Shown here: in pieces, positions 17,151-27,481 of the stretch
Layout: each line of letters starts with the position of its first letter
Position numbering within the stretch: position 1 is the stretch's first letter
Origin: Janthinobacterium sp. 1_2014MBL_MicDiv
Lineage (GTDB): Bacteria > Pseudomonadota > Gammaproteobacteria > Burkholderiales > Burkholderiaceae_D
NCBI RefSeq assembly: GCF_001865675.1
Contig: NZ_CP011319.1
Location: 5,518,001-5,582,000 of the forward strand
Reading direction: 5' to 3'
DNA: 64,000 bases
Position numbers and translations under genes: made by a program
The notes under the pieces: model-generated
What the model saw: the letters and a program-made list of their open reading frames with translations, nothing else
Databases searched by the model: none
Told to the model about the DNA's origin: nothing

Positions 17151-20093
17151 TCAATACATTTCGCGCAGGTAAATCACAGGACCAGACTTGAAGACGCCAA
17201 AGACGACGATGCCCACCGTGCTGGGCAGATAAACCATGCCGGGCACGGACACCTCGACGCTGCCGACCTTGCCCGCTCCGGGCGCCTGGATGGTCAGCAG
17301 CTTATTCTTCGGCAGCTCTCCCTTATTGACGGTATAAGTACCGCCTTCCACTTGCAAGGCGGCGCAATCGAGGGTTTTCTTGCAATTGGCCAGCAACACC
17401 TGGGCCTGGGTAAACTTGCTGCCACTGTCGGCCAGGTTGATGGACCACATCTTGCCGTCCCAGTACTGGGCTTGCACGGGCAGGCGCACGGGATAGCGTT
17501 CCGAACCATAGCCATGCGGCACCATCAAACGCCCCGACAGCACGGTCAGCACGCCTTCCGAGCCGGCCGCCGCCGGCGCCGAACTGACGCTGGCGCCGCC
17601 GTTGGTGCTGCTGGCGCGCAACAGCACGTCGGTGGGCGCCACCATCACCGGCACGCCGCTGGCGCCGGGAAAGCGGTAGGCCAGCGCGGACCGGGCCACG
17701 CCCAAGGTGAATTTCGTGGCCGCGATGCTGGTGACGGTGGTTTGCGCATTGCTGCCATCGGTGAGCCGGCTGGCGCCCGGCGTGCCAGGCGGAAACAGCT
17801 GCTCGCCCTTCGCCGCATCCCAGCCCTGCACCTGCACGGCCGTCATGTAACTCGTGTCGCGGCCGTCAAAATTGAGCGTGCTCGCATTGGCCTGGTTCTG
17901 CGCCGTCACGCGCAAGCCGAAGGCCTGCCCCGAATACGCCGACACGCCCGCGGGCGGCACGCCGACCAGGCATTTCATGGCCGCCGTGCAGGGCGCGGCA
18001 AAGACGGCCGTGGGCGGCAAGTCCGTCTCGCCGGGCACGATGATTTCCGTCTTGTAGTGGTGGGGAATATAGAGCACATCGGCGCTGCTGCCCGTCGCCG
18101 GCAGCTGCGGCGCCGCGGCGCCCAGGTAGGTGGCCAGGCTGGCCGTGAAGCGTATCTGGCCCACTTCCGGCCAGCTCAGGTTGGACGCCGTGCCGACGCC
18201 ATTGTTATTGTTAAACGTCAGGCTGCCCGCCACGGCGGGATCGCTGAAACCGGGGAACACGGGGGCGACGATGGTGCGCCCCAGCTCCACCGTTTGCGCC
18301 AGCGTTTCGCGGCCGAAGTTGCGCGTCACCGCGCCCGCCGCGTTCAGGGCCGAGACGCTGATGCTGGTCGCTGGCGCCACCGGCAGCACGGCCATGCCGG
18401 CGCGCTGCGGCGTGGCGATGGCGCTGAAGGCGAAGGCTTTCGGTCCGACGATGACCGTGCCGGTCCCTGTCATCGTCAGGCCGCTGTCGCTGCCGCTGGT
18501 CGAGGCATAGGTGGCCGTCAGGCCCAGCGCGCCCGCATCGGCGTACAGCAGGTTCGGCGTGGCCTGGCCATCGGCGTCGAACGCCAGCTGCACGGCGGCG
18601 CCGGCCGCGCTGCAGGCGCTGCCCGCATTGGCGCCCAGCGGCACGTACACGTTATCCTTGTTCTGTATGCGCGCCGGCAGGGTGCCCGTGGTGGGGTTGG
18701 CATAGGTGCAGCGCAGCTGCAGCGTCTTGGTCTGGCTGGCGAACAGCGGCACGCAGGCGCGCGGGTTCGACGCCGACGCCTGCAGGGCGCTGATGGCGAT
18801 GCGTCCCTCCTGCTCCGCATAGCGGGGCGCGCCGCTGACCTGCAGCGCGCTCGTCACAAATGCCATCTGGCAATTCGTCAAGCTGTTGTCGACGCTGCTC
18901 TTGCACACCAGCGCACCCGTCGTGGCCGGCGTGCTGCTCAGGCCCAGGGCCACGTTGCCGGCCGCCGTCGTCTGCGCCACGCTGGAAACGGCCATGCCCG
19001 TGGCCGGCAAGCTGCCGTTGATCTGCGCCGTCGCGCCGCCCGGCGTCAGGGTCACTTGCGCCGCGCCCGTGTAGACGCTGCTGCAGGCGGCATCGGCGCA
19101 AGCCGTGACGGTCACGGGCGCCGGCGCGCAGGTCAGCGCCGCGGGCGGATGCGTGATCTGGAAATGGTGCGGCCCGGCCTGCGTGCTGGGGCCGCATTTC
19201 GGTCCCTGCGGCTCATTGAAGCCCCAGCCGCTGTTATTCGTCACGCAGCTGCACGGGTTGGACGGCGTGTACGCCTTGCAGGTGATGGTTTGCTGCACCC
19301 GGCCTTGCCAGCCCAGGGTGATGTGGTCGACCACGGCGTTGCCCGTGATATACGCGTTCGACGCATCCAGGGTGACGTTGCCGCCCTCCACGTCGCCCTT
19401 GATGCCATTGCCCGAGGCGATCGTCAGCGTATTGCTGGCCTTGACGTCGCCCGTGACGAGCAAGCCCGACGCCTTCAAGTCGATATTCGGCGCCGTCAGG
19501 TCGCCCGTCACCTGGCTGCCGGAACCGATGGTGATCGACGTCGTGGCCGTGATATCGCCCTGGATGCGGCTGCTGGCGGCCAGGATATTCACCGTGGCGC
19601 CGCTGATGGGCCCGTTGATGACGGAGCCCGAGGCGATCTCGACCAGGCCCTTGGCGCTGATGCTGCCCGTCACCTTGACGTTATTCGAGCCCATCTTGAT
19701 GGTGGTGGCGGCGATGCTGGCGCTGAGGGTCTGCTCCTGCGCCCCCATGCTGAAGGTGCCGCCCTCGGCCGTCAGGTTGCCGCCCGTCACCTTCAGGTTG
19801 GGCGGGTTGATATCCTTGATGTCGAGGTTGCCCTTGACCGTCAGCGCGGCGCTGCCGCTCATCGTCAAGCCCTGGTTGTACTTCATCGTCAGCGAACTGT
19901 TGACCGTCACGCCATACGCGCTGGCGATGACGACGACGTCCGTATCGCCCAGCGGCAAGGCGGCGCACGTGTATTGCATGCCGGCCAGGGTGCAGCCGCC
20001 GACGGCGTTGCCATTGAAACTCAGGGTGGCCGCCTGGACCAGGCCGGTCCATAGCAGGAAGAACAAACCGGCAAGGAAAGTGTATGCGCGCAC
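17151..20093 (-). CDS. Large MshQ-like (DUF6701-type) surface protein
   Basis: The 980-residue product has a signal peptide (MRAYTFLAGLFFLLWTGLVQA). Residues 20-275 are a chain of short Gly/Thr/Ser-rich strands of the type 'IQGDITATTSITIGSGSQV', resembling the beta-helix of polymer-forming (bactofilin-like) proteins. The rest, about residues 330-980, matches in style the C-terminal region of MshQ proteins, with 'PHHYKTEIIVPG', 'YSGQAFGLRVTAQN' and 'SERYPVRLPVQAQYWDG'. MshQ belongs to MSHA-type pilus clusters, where its function is not settled. Here no pilin or secretion gene is nearby. Export and a surface or periplasmic place are likely. The family call is from pattern recognition only. Confidence 0.72.
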   Translation of the reverse strand: MRAYTFLAGLFFLLWTGLVQAATLSFNGNAVGGCTLAGMQYTCAALPLGDTDVVVIASAYGVTVNSSLTMKYNQGLTMSGSAALTVKGNLDIKDINPPNLKVTGGNLTAEGGTFSMGAQEQTLSASIAATTIKMGSNNVKVTGSISAKGLVEIASGSVINGPISGATVNILAASSRIQGDITATTSITIGSGSQVTGDLTAPNIDLKASGLLVTGDVKASNTLTIASGNGIKGDVEGGNVTLDASNAYITGNAVVDHITLGWQGRVQQTITCKAYTPSNPCSCVTNNSGWGFNEPQGPKCGPSTQAGPHHFQITHPPAALTCAPAPVTVTACADAACSSVYTGAAQVTLTPGGATAQINGSLPATGMAVSSVAQTTAAGNVALGLSSTPATTGALVCKSSVDNSLTNCQMAFVTSALQVSGAPRYAEQEGRIAISALQASASNPRACVPLFASQTKTLQLRCTYANPTTGTLPARIQNKDNVYVPLGANAGSACSAAGAAVQLAFDADGQATPNLLYADAGALGLTATYASTSGSDSGLTMTGTGTVIVGPKAFAFSAIATPQRAGMAVLPVAPATSISVSALNAAGAVTRNFGRETLAQTVELGRTIVAPVFPGFSDPAVAGSLTFNNNNGVGTASNLSWPEVGQIRFTASLATYLGAAAPQLPATGSSADVLYIPHHYKTEIIVPGETDLPPTAVFAAPCTAAMKCLVGVPPAGVSAYSGQAFGLRVTAQNQANASTLNFDGRDTSYMTAVQVQGWDAAKGEQLFPPGTPGASRLTDGSNAQTTVTSIAATKFTLGVARSALAYRFPGASGVPVMVAPTDVLLRASSTNGGASVSSAPAAAGSEGVLTVLSGRLMVPHGYGSERYPVRLPVQAQYWDGKMWSINLADSGSKFTQAQVLLANCKKTLDCAALQVEGGTYTVNKGELPKNKLLTIQAPGAGKVGSVEVSVPGMVYLPSTVGIVVFGVFKSGPVIYLREMY

Positions 20094-20208
20094 GATATCC
20101 AGAAATCTGATGAGTGGGAAGCCAGCCGCCGCGTCGATTGTTCCATGCTAATCTACGCCATCGCTGTTGTTGCATTATGGCAGTATTTTTCACCCTCGCG
20201 CATATCGC

Positions 20209-21213
20209 ATGATCAAGCAAAGTCCCAAAGAATTTCCCCTGCGCACGGTCGATATCATCGTCTATCCGGGCTTCAAGGCACTCGAAGCCATCGGCGCCAT
20301 GAAGGTGTTTGACTACGTCAATACCCATTTGCGCCTGCGCAAGCTGCCCGGCGGCTACGACGTGCGCATCGCCTCGACGGCCATCGGCCCGGTCGCATCG
20401 GACACCTTGATGTCGCTGCACGCGAGCAAGGCGCTCGACGCGCACCGCCTGCCCGACCTGGCCGTCATCGTCGGCTGCCACCATGTCGAACAGGTGTTGC
20501 ACGACATCCCCGCCATCGCCGAATGGGTAGCCGAGGCGGCGCCGCGCATCGGCACCCTGGCCGCCCTGTGCACGGGCTGCTTCTTCCTGGCCGAAGCAGG
20601 CGTACTCGACGGCAAGAGCGCCGCCACCCACTGGAGCGCCGTGGACAGCCTGCGCCAACGCTATCCTTTGATACAGGTCAATGCCGATGCGATTTTCGTG
20701 CGGGAAGGCCGCATTTGGACGTCGGCCGGCGTGACGGCCGGCATCGACCTGGCGCTGGCCCTCGTGGAAGACGATTTCAGCCGCGATATCGCGCTGGAAG
20801 TGGCGCGCGACCTGGTGGTGTATCTGAAGCGGCCCGGCGGCCAGTCGCAGTTTTCCGTGCACCTGTCGAGCCAGATGACGACGCATCCCACGATACGCCA
20901 GCTGCAGGGCTGGATCATGGAACACCTGGGCGAGGAGTTGAACGTGCCGCTGCTGGCGGCCAGGCTGGCCATGAGCGAGCGCAATTTCACGCGCGTGTTC
21001 CAGCGTGAAACGGGCACCAGCCCCACGGCCTTCATTGAAACGGCCCGCTTCGAAGTGGCGCGCCGCTTGCTGGAAGACAATGTGTCCTCCTTAAAACAGG
21101 TGGCCGTGCAGGCGGGCTTGCACAGCGAGGACAGGCTGCGCCGCCTGTTTCAAAAGAAACTTGCCATCACGCCAAGCGACTATCGCGAACGCTTTTCCAG
21201 CACGGCGCGCTAG
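20209..21213 (+). CDS. GlxA-family AraC-type regulator with DJ-1/PfpI domain
   Basis: The 334-residue product couples an N-terminal class I glutamine-amidotransferase-like domain (residues 10-190) with a C-terminal AraC helix-turn-helix. The N-terminal domain shows 'TVDIIVYPGFKALEAIGAM', 'LAALCTGCFFLAEAGVLDG' and 'IWTSAGVTAGIDLALALVE'. The C-terminal part has 'LLAARLAMSERNFTRVFQRETG' and 'QVAVQAGLHSEDRLRRLFQK'. Relatives sense small metabolites such as betaine derivatives, arginine or nitriles, but the ligand here is unknown. It is divergent from the MshQ-like gene with a 115-base gap. No clear ribosome binding site marks the start; an in-frame ATG lies 42 bases upstream. Confidence 0.9.
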   Translation: MIKQSPKEFPLRTVDIIVYPGFKALEAIGAMKVFDYVNTHLRLRKLPGGYDVRIASTAIGPVASDTLMSLHASKALDAHRLPDLAVIVGCHHVEQVLHDIPAIAEWVAEAAPRIGTLAALCTGCFFLAEAGVLDGKSAATHWSAVDSLRQRYPLIQVNADAIFVREGRIWTSAGVTAGIDLALALVEDDFSRDIALEVARDLVVYLKRPGGQSQFSVHLSSQMTTHPTIRQLQGWIMEHLGEELNVPLLAARLAMSERNFTRVFQRETGTSPTAFIETARFEVARRLLEDNVSSLKQVAVQAGLHSEDRLRRLFQKKLAITPSDYRERFSSTAR

Positions 21214-21225
21214 CCGGAGGAAGAA

Positions 21226-21459
21226 TCAGCGCGGCTTGCCGTGACGTACGTGGCGCGTCGCCAGTTGGCGGTTCTGCCGGGCCAGCGGCGTAAACAGCAG
21301 CGCGCACAGCAGATACGTGGCCAGCAGCGCCAGCCAGATGGCGGGCGTGGCGAGGATGGCGGCCTTGCTCCACCATAGGGCCAGCAGGGAAGACAGGGCC
21401 GCGCCGAGGAAGACGGGCAGCATGCGGCGCAAAGTGGCGAGGTAGGCAGTGGCAAACAT
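21226..21459 (-). CDS. Small membrane protein of unknown function
   Basis: The 77-residue product has two hydrophobic segments, 'MLPVFLGAALSSLLALWW' and 'AILATPAIWLALLATYLLCALLF', and a basic tail ending 'RHVRHGKPR', so it should sit in the inner membrane. The start at 21459 is set by a good ribosome binding site (GGGAG, about 7 bases upstream); an in-frame start 33 bases further out lacks one. It is convergent with the GlxA-type gene, 12 bases apart. I do not recognise a family. Confidence 0.65.
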   Translation of the reverse strand: MFATAYLATLRRMLPVFLGAALSSLLALWWSKAAILATPAIWLALLATYLLCALLFTPLARQNRQLATRHVRHGKPR

Positions 21460-21584
21460 GAACGGCTCCCAAAGCAAGGCGGATGCCTTCACACTAGCAG
21501 GGGCAGGCAGCGAAGTACAGCCTGCCGCCCTGCCCCGTCCGTCAAGTGTTGCGCAATGAGTACAGTCAGCTCAGCCCAGCACGC

Positions 21585-22691
<1,107 letters not shown>

Positions 22692-22961
22692 GTGATGTGT
22701 TCCTGCTCGGTTTCAGATGCATCATTATCGGGCCCGCGTGGGCGCCACGGTGCAGGCGACGCCGCGCTTGTCTGAAAACGCGGCGCATTTGTCCGATGGC
22801 GCCGCACGGTGCAGCAGCGCACGGAAGCGCGGCGGCCACGCGGAGTATGCTTGCGCAAGCTCAATCTTGCCGGCACAAAAACGCGCATTCTAGGCACAAG
22901 CCATGCTTCATGCGCCGTACCGGCCCGCTCCGCCATTCCGTCCTTGCCGCAGGAGACTGAC

Positions 22962-24425
22962 ATGCGCCATCCACGTTGCCGACATTCCCCCACCTGGCTG
23001 GCCCTGCTGCTGGCCTGCTGCCTGGCCTGCTGCCTGGCCCTGCTGGCATCGTGTGGCGGCGGCGGTGGCCACCCTGCGCCGGCCGCCGGCACCGGCAGCC
23101 TGAGCGTCAGCATCGGCGGCTTGCCGGCCGGCGTGGCGGGCGCCGTCACGGTCGGCGGCCCTGGCGGCTACAGCAAGACACTGACGCTTTCCGGTACCCT
23201 CGATGGCCTGGAACCCGGCGCCTATACGCTGGTCGCCGCCAGCGTGGTTCAGGGCACGGGCAGCCTGACGCCCACGCCCGTGACCCAGCAAGTGCAGGTG
23301 AGCGCCGGCGCCACGGCCAGGGCCAGCGTCGCGTATGCGGCGACCGCACCGCTGGCCCTGCGCCTGCAGGAGGTCGTGTCCGGCTTGAGCGCGCCCATCT
23401 TCCTCACGGCGCCGCCCGGCGACAGCCGATTATTCATCCTCGAGCGCGCCGGGCGCGTCCGCGTGGTGCAAAACGGCAGCCTGCTGGCGACCCCCTTCCT
23501 CGACATCAGCACCCTGACCACCACCAGCGGCGAGCGGGGCCTGCTGTCGCTGGCCTTCCATCCGCAGTACGCGAGCAATGGTTATTTCTTCCTGTATTAC
23601 AGCAACCTGGCCGGCGATATCGTCATCGAACGGCGGCAAGTGTCGGTGGGCAACGCCAACGTGGCCGATCCCCTGTCCGCGCTGACCATCCTCACCATTG
23701 CCCACCCCACGTTCGGCAACCACTATGGCGGCCTCCTCAGCTTTGGTCCGGACGGCTACCTGTATGCGGGCACGGGCGATGGCGGTAGCGCGGGCGACCC
23801 GCCCGGCAACGCGCAAAACACCAACGTGCTGCTGGGCAAATTGTTGCGCCTGGACGTCAGCGCCAGCAGCGTAGCCCAGCCTTACGCCATTCCCGCCGGC
23901 AACCCGTTTGCCGGCACGGCGGGCGGGCGCGGCGAAATCTGGGCCTATGGCTTGCGCAACCCGTGGCGCTATGCGTTCGACGTGCCGGCCCAACTGCTGT
24001 ACATCGCCGACGTGGGCCAGTCCAGCCGCGAGGAAATCAATGTGCGCGCCGTGGGCCAGGCCGGCAACAACTATGGCTGGAACATCATGGAAGGCACGCA
24101 GTGCTACAACAGCAGCAGCTGCAACCAGGCGGGGCTGGTGCTGCCCGCCGTCGAATACGGCCATGACAGCGCGGGCGGCTGCTCGATCACGGGCGGCTAT
24201 GTGTACCGGGGCGCGGCCTTGCCGGAACTGGCGGGGCAATACCTGTATTCCGACTATTGCAGCGGCTGGCTGAAAAGTTTCGGCTACAGCAATGGCGCCG
24301 CGTCGGCCGTGAAGGACTGGGGCATCGCCAACGTGGGCAATATCATGTCCTTCGGCCAGGATGCGCAAAACGAGCTGTACATGCTGAGCGCCACGGGCAC
24401 GGTGTACCGGATCGTACGCCAGTAA
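22962..24425 (+). CDS. Lipoprotein sugar dehydrogenase (PQQ-type GSDH family)
   Basis: The 487-residue product starts at an ATG with a strong ribosome binding site (AGGAG) and has a lipoprotein signal ending in lipobox LLASC, followed by a glycine spacer. A short Ig-like domain (residues 45-130) precedes the six-blade propeller of soluble aldose/glucose-sorbosone dehydrogenases, with 'LSFGPDGYLYAGTGDGGSAGDPPGNAQN'-type blade motifs (quoted in part) and 'YGLRNPWRYAFDVP' and 'ITGGYVYRG'. Relatives oxidise aldose sugars with pyrroloquinoline quinone. The extra N-terminal domain and lipid anchor are less usual. No PQQ synthesis genes are present in the window. Sugar specificity is unknown, and some relatives lack proven activity. 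Confidence 0.88.
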   Translation: MRHPRCRHSPTWLALLLACCLACCLALLASCGGGGGHPAPAAGTGSLSVSIGGLPAGVAGAVTVGGPGGYSKTLTLSGTLDGLEPGAYTLVAASVVQGTGSLTPTPVTQQVQVSAGATARASVAYAATAPLALRLQEVVSGLSAPIFLTAPPGDSRLFILERAGRVRVVQNGSLLATPFLDISTLTTTSGERGLLSLAFHPQYASNGYFFLYYSNLAGDIVIERRQVSVGNANVADPLSALTILTIAHPTFGNHYGGLLSFGPDGYLYAGTGDGGSAGDPPGNAQNTNVLLGKLLRLDVSASSVAQPYAIPAGNPFAGTAGGRGEIWAYGLRNPWRYAFDVPAQLLYIADVGQSSREEINVRAVGQAGNNYGWNIMEGTQCYNSSSCNQAGLVLPAVEYGHDSAGGCSITGGYVYRGAALPELAGQYLYSDYCSGWLKSFGYSNGAASAVKDWGIANVGNIMSFGQDAQNELYMLSATGTVYRIVRQ

Positions 24426-24462
24426 GCATCCGAAATAAGCGTGTGCAAGCCGTACTGGCGGC

Positions 24463-24485
24463 ACACGCCTGAGGCGGTGTTTTTC
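24463..24485 (+). terminator. Probable Rho-independent terminator
   Basis: ACACGCC-TGA-GGCGGTGT followed by TTTT forms a short stem with one bulge, about 40 bases after the sugar dehydrogenase stop. The stem is imperfect, so confidence is moderate. Confidence 0.5.
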
Positions 24486-24556
24486 GACGGGACGCGGGGA
24501 ACCGGCTAGAATTGGCTTTTTTCGCCGCGCTCCGCGCACCAGCTCAAGAGAACACC

Positions 24557-25000
24557 ATGGCCCGTTTGAAACTTGAATTTCCTGAAGACCAATACTGCTA
24601 TTCCTCGCAACTGACGGTGCGCACGACGGACATCAATGCCGGCAACCATCTCGGCAACGATTCCATGATTTCCATGATTTCCGAGGCACGCGCGCGCTTC
24701 CTGTTCGAATATGGCGTGCGCGACATCGAAGCGGACGGCACCGGCATCATCGTCACCGACCTGGCCACCACCTACCGCGCCGAAGCCCATGCGCGCGACC
24801 AGCTGCTGTTCGAAGTGGGCGTCATGGATTTCAACAAATATGGCGGCGACATCACGTTCCGCATCACGCGCCCGCGCGACAACACCCTGATCGCGATGGC
24901 CAAGTCCGGTTTTGTATTCTTCAACTATAAGCTCAGCCAGGTCGTGCCCATGGCGGAAGACTTCGGCAGCAAGTTTCCACAAGTGAACTGGATCGATTAA
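24557..25000 (+). CDS. Hotdog-fold acyl-CoA thioesterase-like protein
   Basis: The 147-residue product resembles 4HBT-type thioesterases, with 'TVRTTDINAGNHLGNDSMISMISEARARFLFEYG', quoted here only in outline: the D-x-N-x-x-x-H-x-x-N motif followed by the helix with E-A-R. Later it has 'YRAEAHARDQLLFEVG' and 'ITFRITRPRDNTLIAMAKSGFVFF'-like strands, again only key parts. Such proteins hydrolyse acyl-CoA thioesters in the cytoplasm. The start at 24557 is chosen because homology begins at MARLKLEF. The substrate is unknown, and no lipid gene is next to it. Confidence 0.85.
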   Translation: MARLKLEFPEDQYCYSSQLTVRTTDINAGNHLGNDSMISMISEARARFLFEYGVRDIEADGTGIIVTDLATTYRAEAHARDQLLFEVGVMDFNKYGGDITFRITRPRDNTLIAMAKSGFVFFNYKLSQVVPMAEDFGSKFPQVNWID

Positions 25001-25052
25001 TTCGCTCGCCATGCTGTATGCTTGCCAGGAAGATAATTAATTCTGGAGCGGC

Positions 25053-25838
25053 ATGCGAGTACCGATACGGGCAGGACTGTGCCTCAGCGTGGCGTTGTTG
25101 GGCGCCGTGCCGGGCGCGATGGGCGCGCCGCCAACCGTGATCCTGTATGGCGACGATGACTACGCGCCCTACAGCTACGTGGAGAACGGCGTCTTCAAGG
25201 GCATGTATGTCGATATCCTGCGCCAGGCGGCGGGCAGGATGCCAGGCTACCGGCTGGAACTGCAGCCGCGTCCGTGGAAACGGGGCCTCGATGCGCTGGA
25301 AAAGGGCCAGGTCTTCGGCCTGTTTCCGCCTGGCCGCAAGACGGAGCGGCCGTATGTGCAGCCTTACTCGGCCATGCTGTACCGCGAATCGGTGGTGCTG
25401 TTCTGCCGCGACGCCGTCATGCGCACGCCGCGCACGCATTTCCCCGCCGACTTTGCCGGCCTGACGATCGGCGTCAACGCCGGTTTCCTGCTGTCGGAAA
25501 AATTGATGGCGCCCGCGCGCCAGGGACTGCTGCGCCTGGAAGCGGCCAAGGGCAACGAGGCAAACCTGAAGAAACTCGCGCTGGGACGCATCGATTGCTA
25601 CGCCAGCGACCGCGGCGCGGCGCGGCATACGGCGCGGCGGCTGCGCGGCGAGCTGGCCCGCCACGGCTTTGCCTTGCGCGAGGTGCTGGAACTGTCGTCC
25701 GAAGCCACCTATATCGCCTACAGCGCGCGCAACACGCCGGCCTACAAGGCCGATTTCATCGCGCAGATGAATGCCGCCCTGCTGGCGCTGCGGCACAATG
25801 GCCAGCTGGGGCGCATCGAACAGGCGTATCTGCGTTGA
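25053..25838 (+). CDS. Periplasmic solute-binding protein, family 3 type
   Basis: The 261-residue product has a signal peptide ending near 'GAVPGAMGA' and then the start of a type II binding fold: 'VILYGDDDYAPYSYVENGVFKGMYVDILRQ'-like sequence (key parts only), with 'LQPRPWKRGLDALEKGQVFG' and 'LTIGVNAGFLLSE'. This is the layout of amino-acid-type solute-binding proteins. No permease or ATPase gene is near, so it is an orphan binding protein that either feeds a transporter encoded elsewhere or acts as a sensor. It follows the thioesterase gene by 52 bases and has a ribosome binding site (TGGAG). Confidence 0.85.
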   Translation: MRVPIRAGLCLSVALLGAVPGAMGAPPTVILYGDDDYAPYSYVENGVFKGMYVDILRQAAGRMPGYRLELQPRPWKRGLDALEKGQVFGLFPPGRKTERPYVQPYSAMLYRESVVLFCRDAVMRTPRTHFPADFAGLTIGVNAGFLLSEKLMAPARQGLLRLEAAKGNEANLKKLALGRIDCYASDRGAARHTARRLRGELARHGFALREVLELSSEATYIAYSARNTPAYKADFIAQMNAALLALRHNGQLGRIEQAYLR

Positions 25839-26381
25839 CTAGCGGCGCTGCACTTCGCGCTGCTGCAAGGTCATGACGGGCTTGCTGCGTCCCTGCGGCT
25901 TGATGTCGAAGGTGTTCTTGAACCAGTCGTCGATCATCTGCTTTTCATAGCGCAGGGAGTCGCCGCTGGAATAGCGGTTGATGCGCTGCAAATACGACAT
26001 ATCGGACAAATACGCGTTGCCGCTGGCGATCACCTTGCCATTTTGCTCGAGCGCATAGCGCAGGCGCAGGCGCGGCCAGTCCGTGCGGCCATTCATGATG
26101 CGCAGGTCGGAAGCGCCACGCCGCGACAGGTCTTCATGGCCAGCCAGGTCGACGTCGGTGATCTCGATCCTGAGTTCCTGCCCAGGCCGCAAACTCTTGC
26201 CCAGGAACTGGAAATGCTCGGCCAGCCCGGCAAGCACGTCATCGCGGTCGCGCGTGCTGAACGGCACATCCGTGTAATTGTCCGGCTTGTCGAAGTGCAC
26301 CTGCACTCCCGCCCAGGCGCCGCTGCTGGCAAGCAATGCCAATGCGGCCACCCAGGTTTTCGTCGCGTTGGAAATACGCAT
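25839..26381 (-). CDS. DUF3016-family secreted protein (paralogue 1)
   Basis: The 180-residue product has a signal peptide ending 'ASSGAWA' and a mature part with 'VQVHFDKPDNYTDVPFSTRD', 'GQELRIEITDVDLAGHED' and 'DLRIMNGRTDWPRLRLRY', which match the DUF3016 pattern. It ends with 'YEKQMIDDWFKNTF'. Of two candidate ATGs, the one at 26381 has AAAGGA at a 6-base spacing, while the ATG at 26387 abuts it, so 26381 is chosen. Function is unknown. A close paralogue lies directly upstream in the same orientation. Stop codons of this gene and the solute-binding protein gene are adjacent. Confidence 0.82.
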   Translation of the reverse strand: MRISNATKTWVAALALLASSGAWAGVQVHFDKPDNYTDVPFSTRDRDDVLAGLAEHFQFLGKSLRPGQELRIEITDVDLAGHEDLSRRGASDLRIMNGRTDWPRLRLRYALEQNGKVIASGNAYLSDMSYLQRINRYSSGDSLRYEKQMIDDWFKNTFDIKPQGRSKPVMTLQQREVQRR

Positions 26382-26539
26382 ATCCATTCCTTTCAGAAAG
26401 TCTCATAGACAGGCAAGCGCTGCGCTGAACGCCATGGCTGCATCGCAGTCCAATATAACCCGAAGTGGAAATTTCCGTAGCGCAATACACACTGCTCCAG
26501 GCGAGTGGCCTGTGCGGCCATGCTCGCCCTTTGCTGCGC

Positions 26540-27043
26540 TTACTTGCCGGCCTTGGCCTTGGCCTTGGCGCCAAATGTCTTGGCGAACCAGTCGTCTATC
26601 ATCAATTTTTCGTAGCGCAGCTTGTCACCCGTGGAGTACGGATTAATGCGCGTCATGTACGCCATGTCGGACAGGGCCGCGTCGCCACTGCTGATGACCT
26701 TGCCATCCTCTTCCAGCACATAATGCAGGCGCATGCCTGGCCAATCCGTGCGGCCATTCATGATGCGGATATCCTGGGTGCTGCGCATGGCAGGATTTTC
26801 ACGCCCGGCGAGGTCCAGGTCATTGACGTCGATTTTCAGGTTCTGGCCTGGCTTGAGCGACTTGCCCAGTTTATCGAAATGTTCCGCCAGCTCCTTCAAG
26901 GCGCTTTCACGGTCGCGCTGCTCATATGGCAAATCGGTAAATTTCTCGGGTTGCTTGAAATTTACCTCGGTTCCCGCCCATGCCGCACTACCGGCAAGCA
27001 GGGCAACGCCCGCGATCAAGGCACACGTCATTTTCTTTTGCAT
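26540..27043 (-). CDS. DUF3016-family secreted protein (paralogue 2)
   Basis: The 167-residue product has a signal peptide (MQKKMTCALIAGVALLAGSAAWA) and the same family blocks as its neighbour: 'TEVNFKQPEKFTDLPYEQRD', 'LKIDVNDLDLAGREN', 'DIRIMNGRTDWPGMRLHY' and 'YEKLMIDDWFAKTFG'. The tail 'AKAKAKAGK' is short and basic. The ATG at 27043 has AAAGGG at a 6-base spacing, which favours it over the ATG at 27049. The two genes look like an old tandem duplication with a 158-base gap. Function is unknown; a periplasmic location is likely. Confidence 0.82.
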   Translation of the reverse strand: MQKKMTCALIAGVALLAGSAAWAGTEVNFKQPEKFTDLPYEQRDRESALKELAEHFDKLGKSLKPGQNLKIDVNDLDLAGRENPAMRSTQDIRIMNGRTDWPGMRLHYVLEEDGKVISSGDAALSDMAYMTRINPYSTGDKLRYEKLMIDDWFAKTFGAKAKAKAGK

Positions 27044-27481
27044 GTTCATCCCTTTCAATAAATGGTGGTGGCCCGCAGGCCCTGTCTCTATTCCTTCAAT
27101 ATATAACCGCCTCGCCTCCCTCTGCATAAAATTCATACCTTGTTACCTTATTTATCAAAAAACAAGATCTGGCTTCAGCTATAACATATTTTTTCAGATT
27201 TATTGGCAATATTAATTAAAACGAAGTATTGTCTTGAAAATATAGTTGCCTAAGCGATAAAGTATAGATAGTGTCAGCGCCACGGATTTAAAGTGTCATT
27301 TTGATATTCGTGTTGCATGAATTGGATCAATTATTCTTGCTTGTTGTTAATACTTAGCTGTCAGTCTACAATCGACAAAATGCGCCCGAAAAACGCGCAA
27401 CGCCGGTCATGGCGCACAGGAAATCCTGGCGCGGGCGTCTCAGCATTGCGTCAGTTATGCCTTTTAGCGGAACTCGCCCTT
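27044..27481. other. AT-rich divergent intergenic region
   Basis: About 440 bases separate DUF3016 paralogue 2 from the HD-GYP response regulator gene. Bases 27130-27370 are clearly AT-rich and should hold both promoters. One possible promoter for the rightward gene is TTGAAA at 27234-27239 with TAAAGT 18 bases further on, but the match is weak. The frame of the regulator stays open upstream to about 27317 without a ribosome binding site. No gene was seen. Confidence 0.45.

Noticed and set aside
17052..20054. A 1000-codon open frame on the plus strand opposite the MshQ-like gene
   Set aside because: Its composition is dominated by Arg, Ala, Gly and His with no domain; it is a GC-driven shadow of the real gene.
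24557..25838. A solute-transport operon including the thioesterase gene
   Set aside because: No permease or ATPase is present, and the two proteins have no evident functional link.
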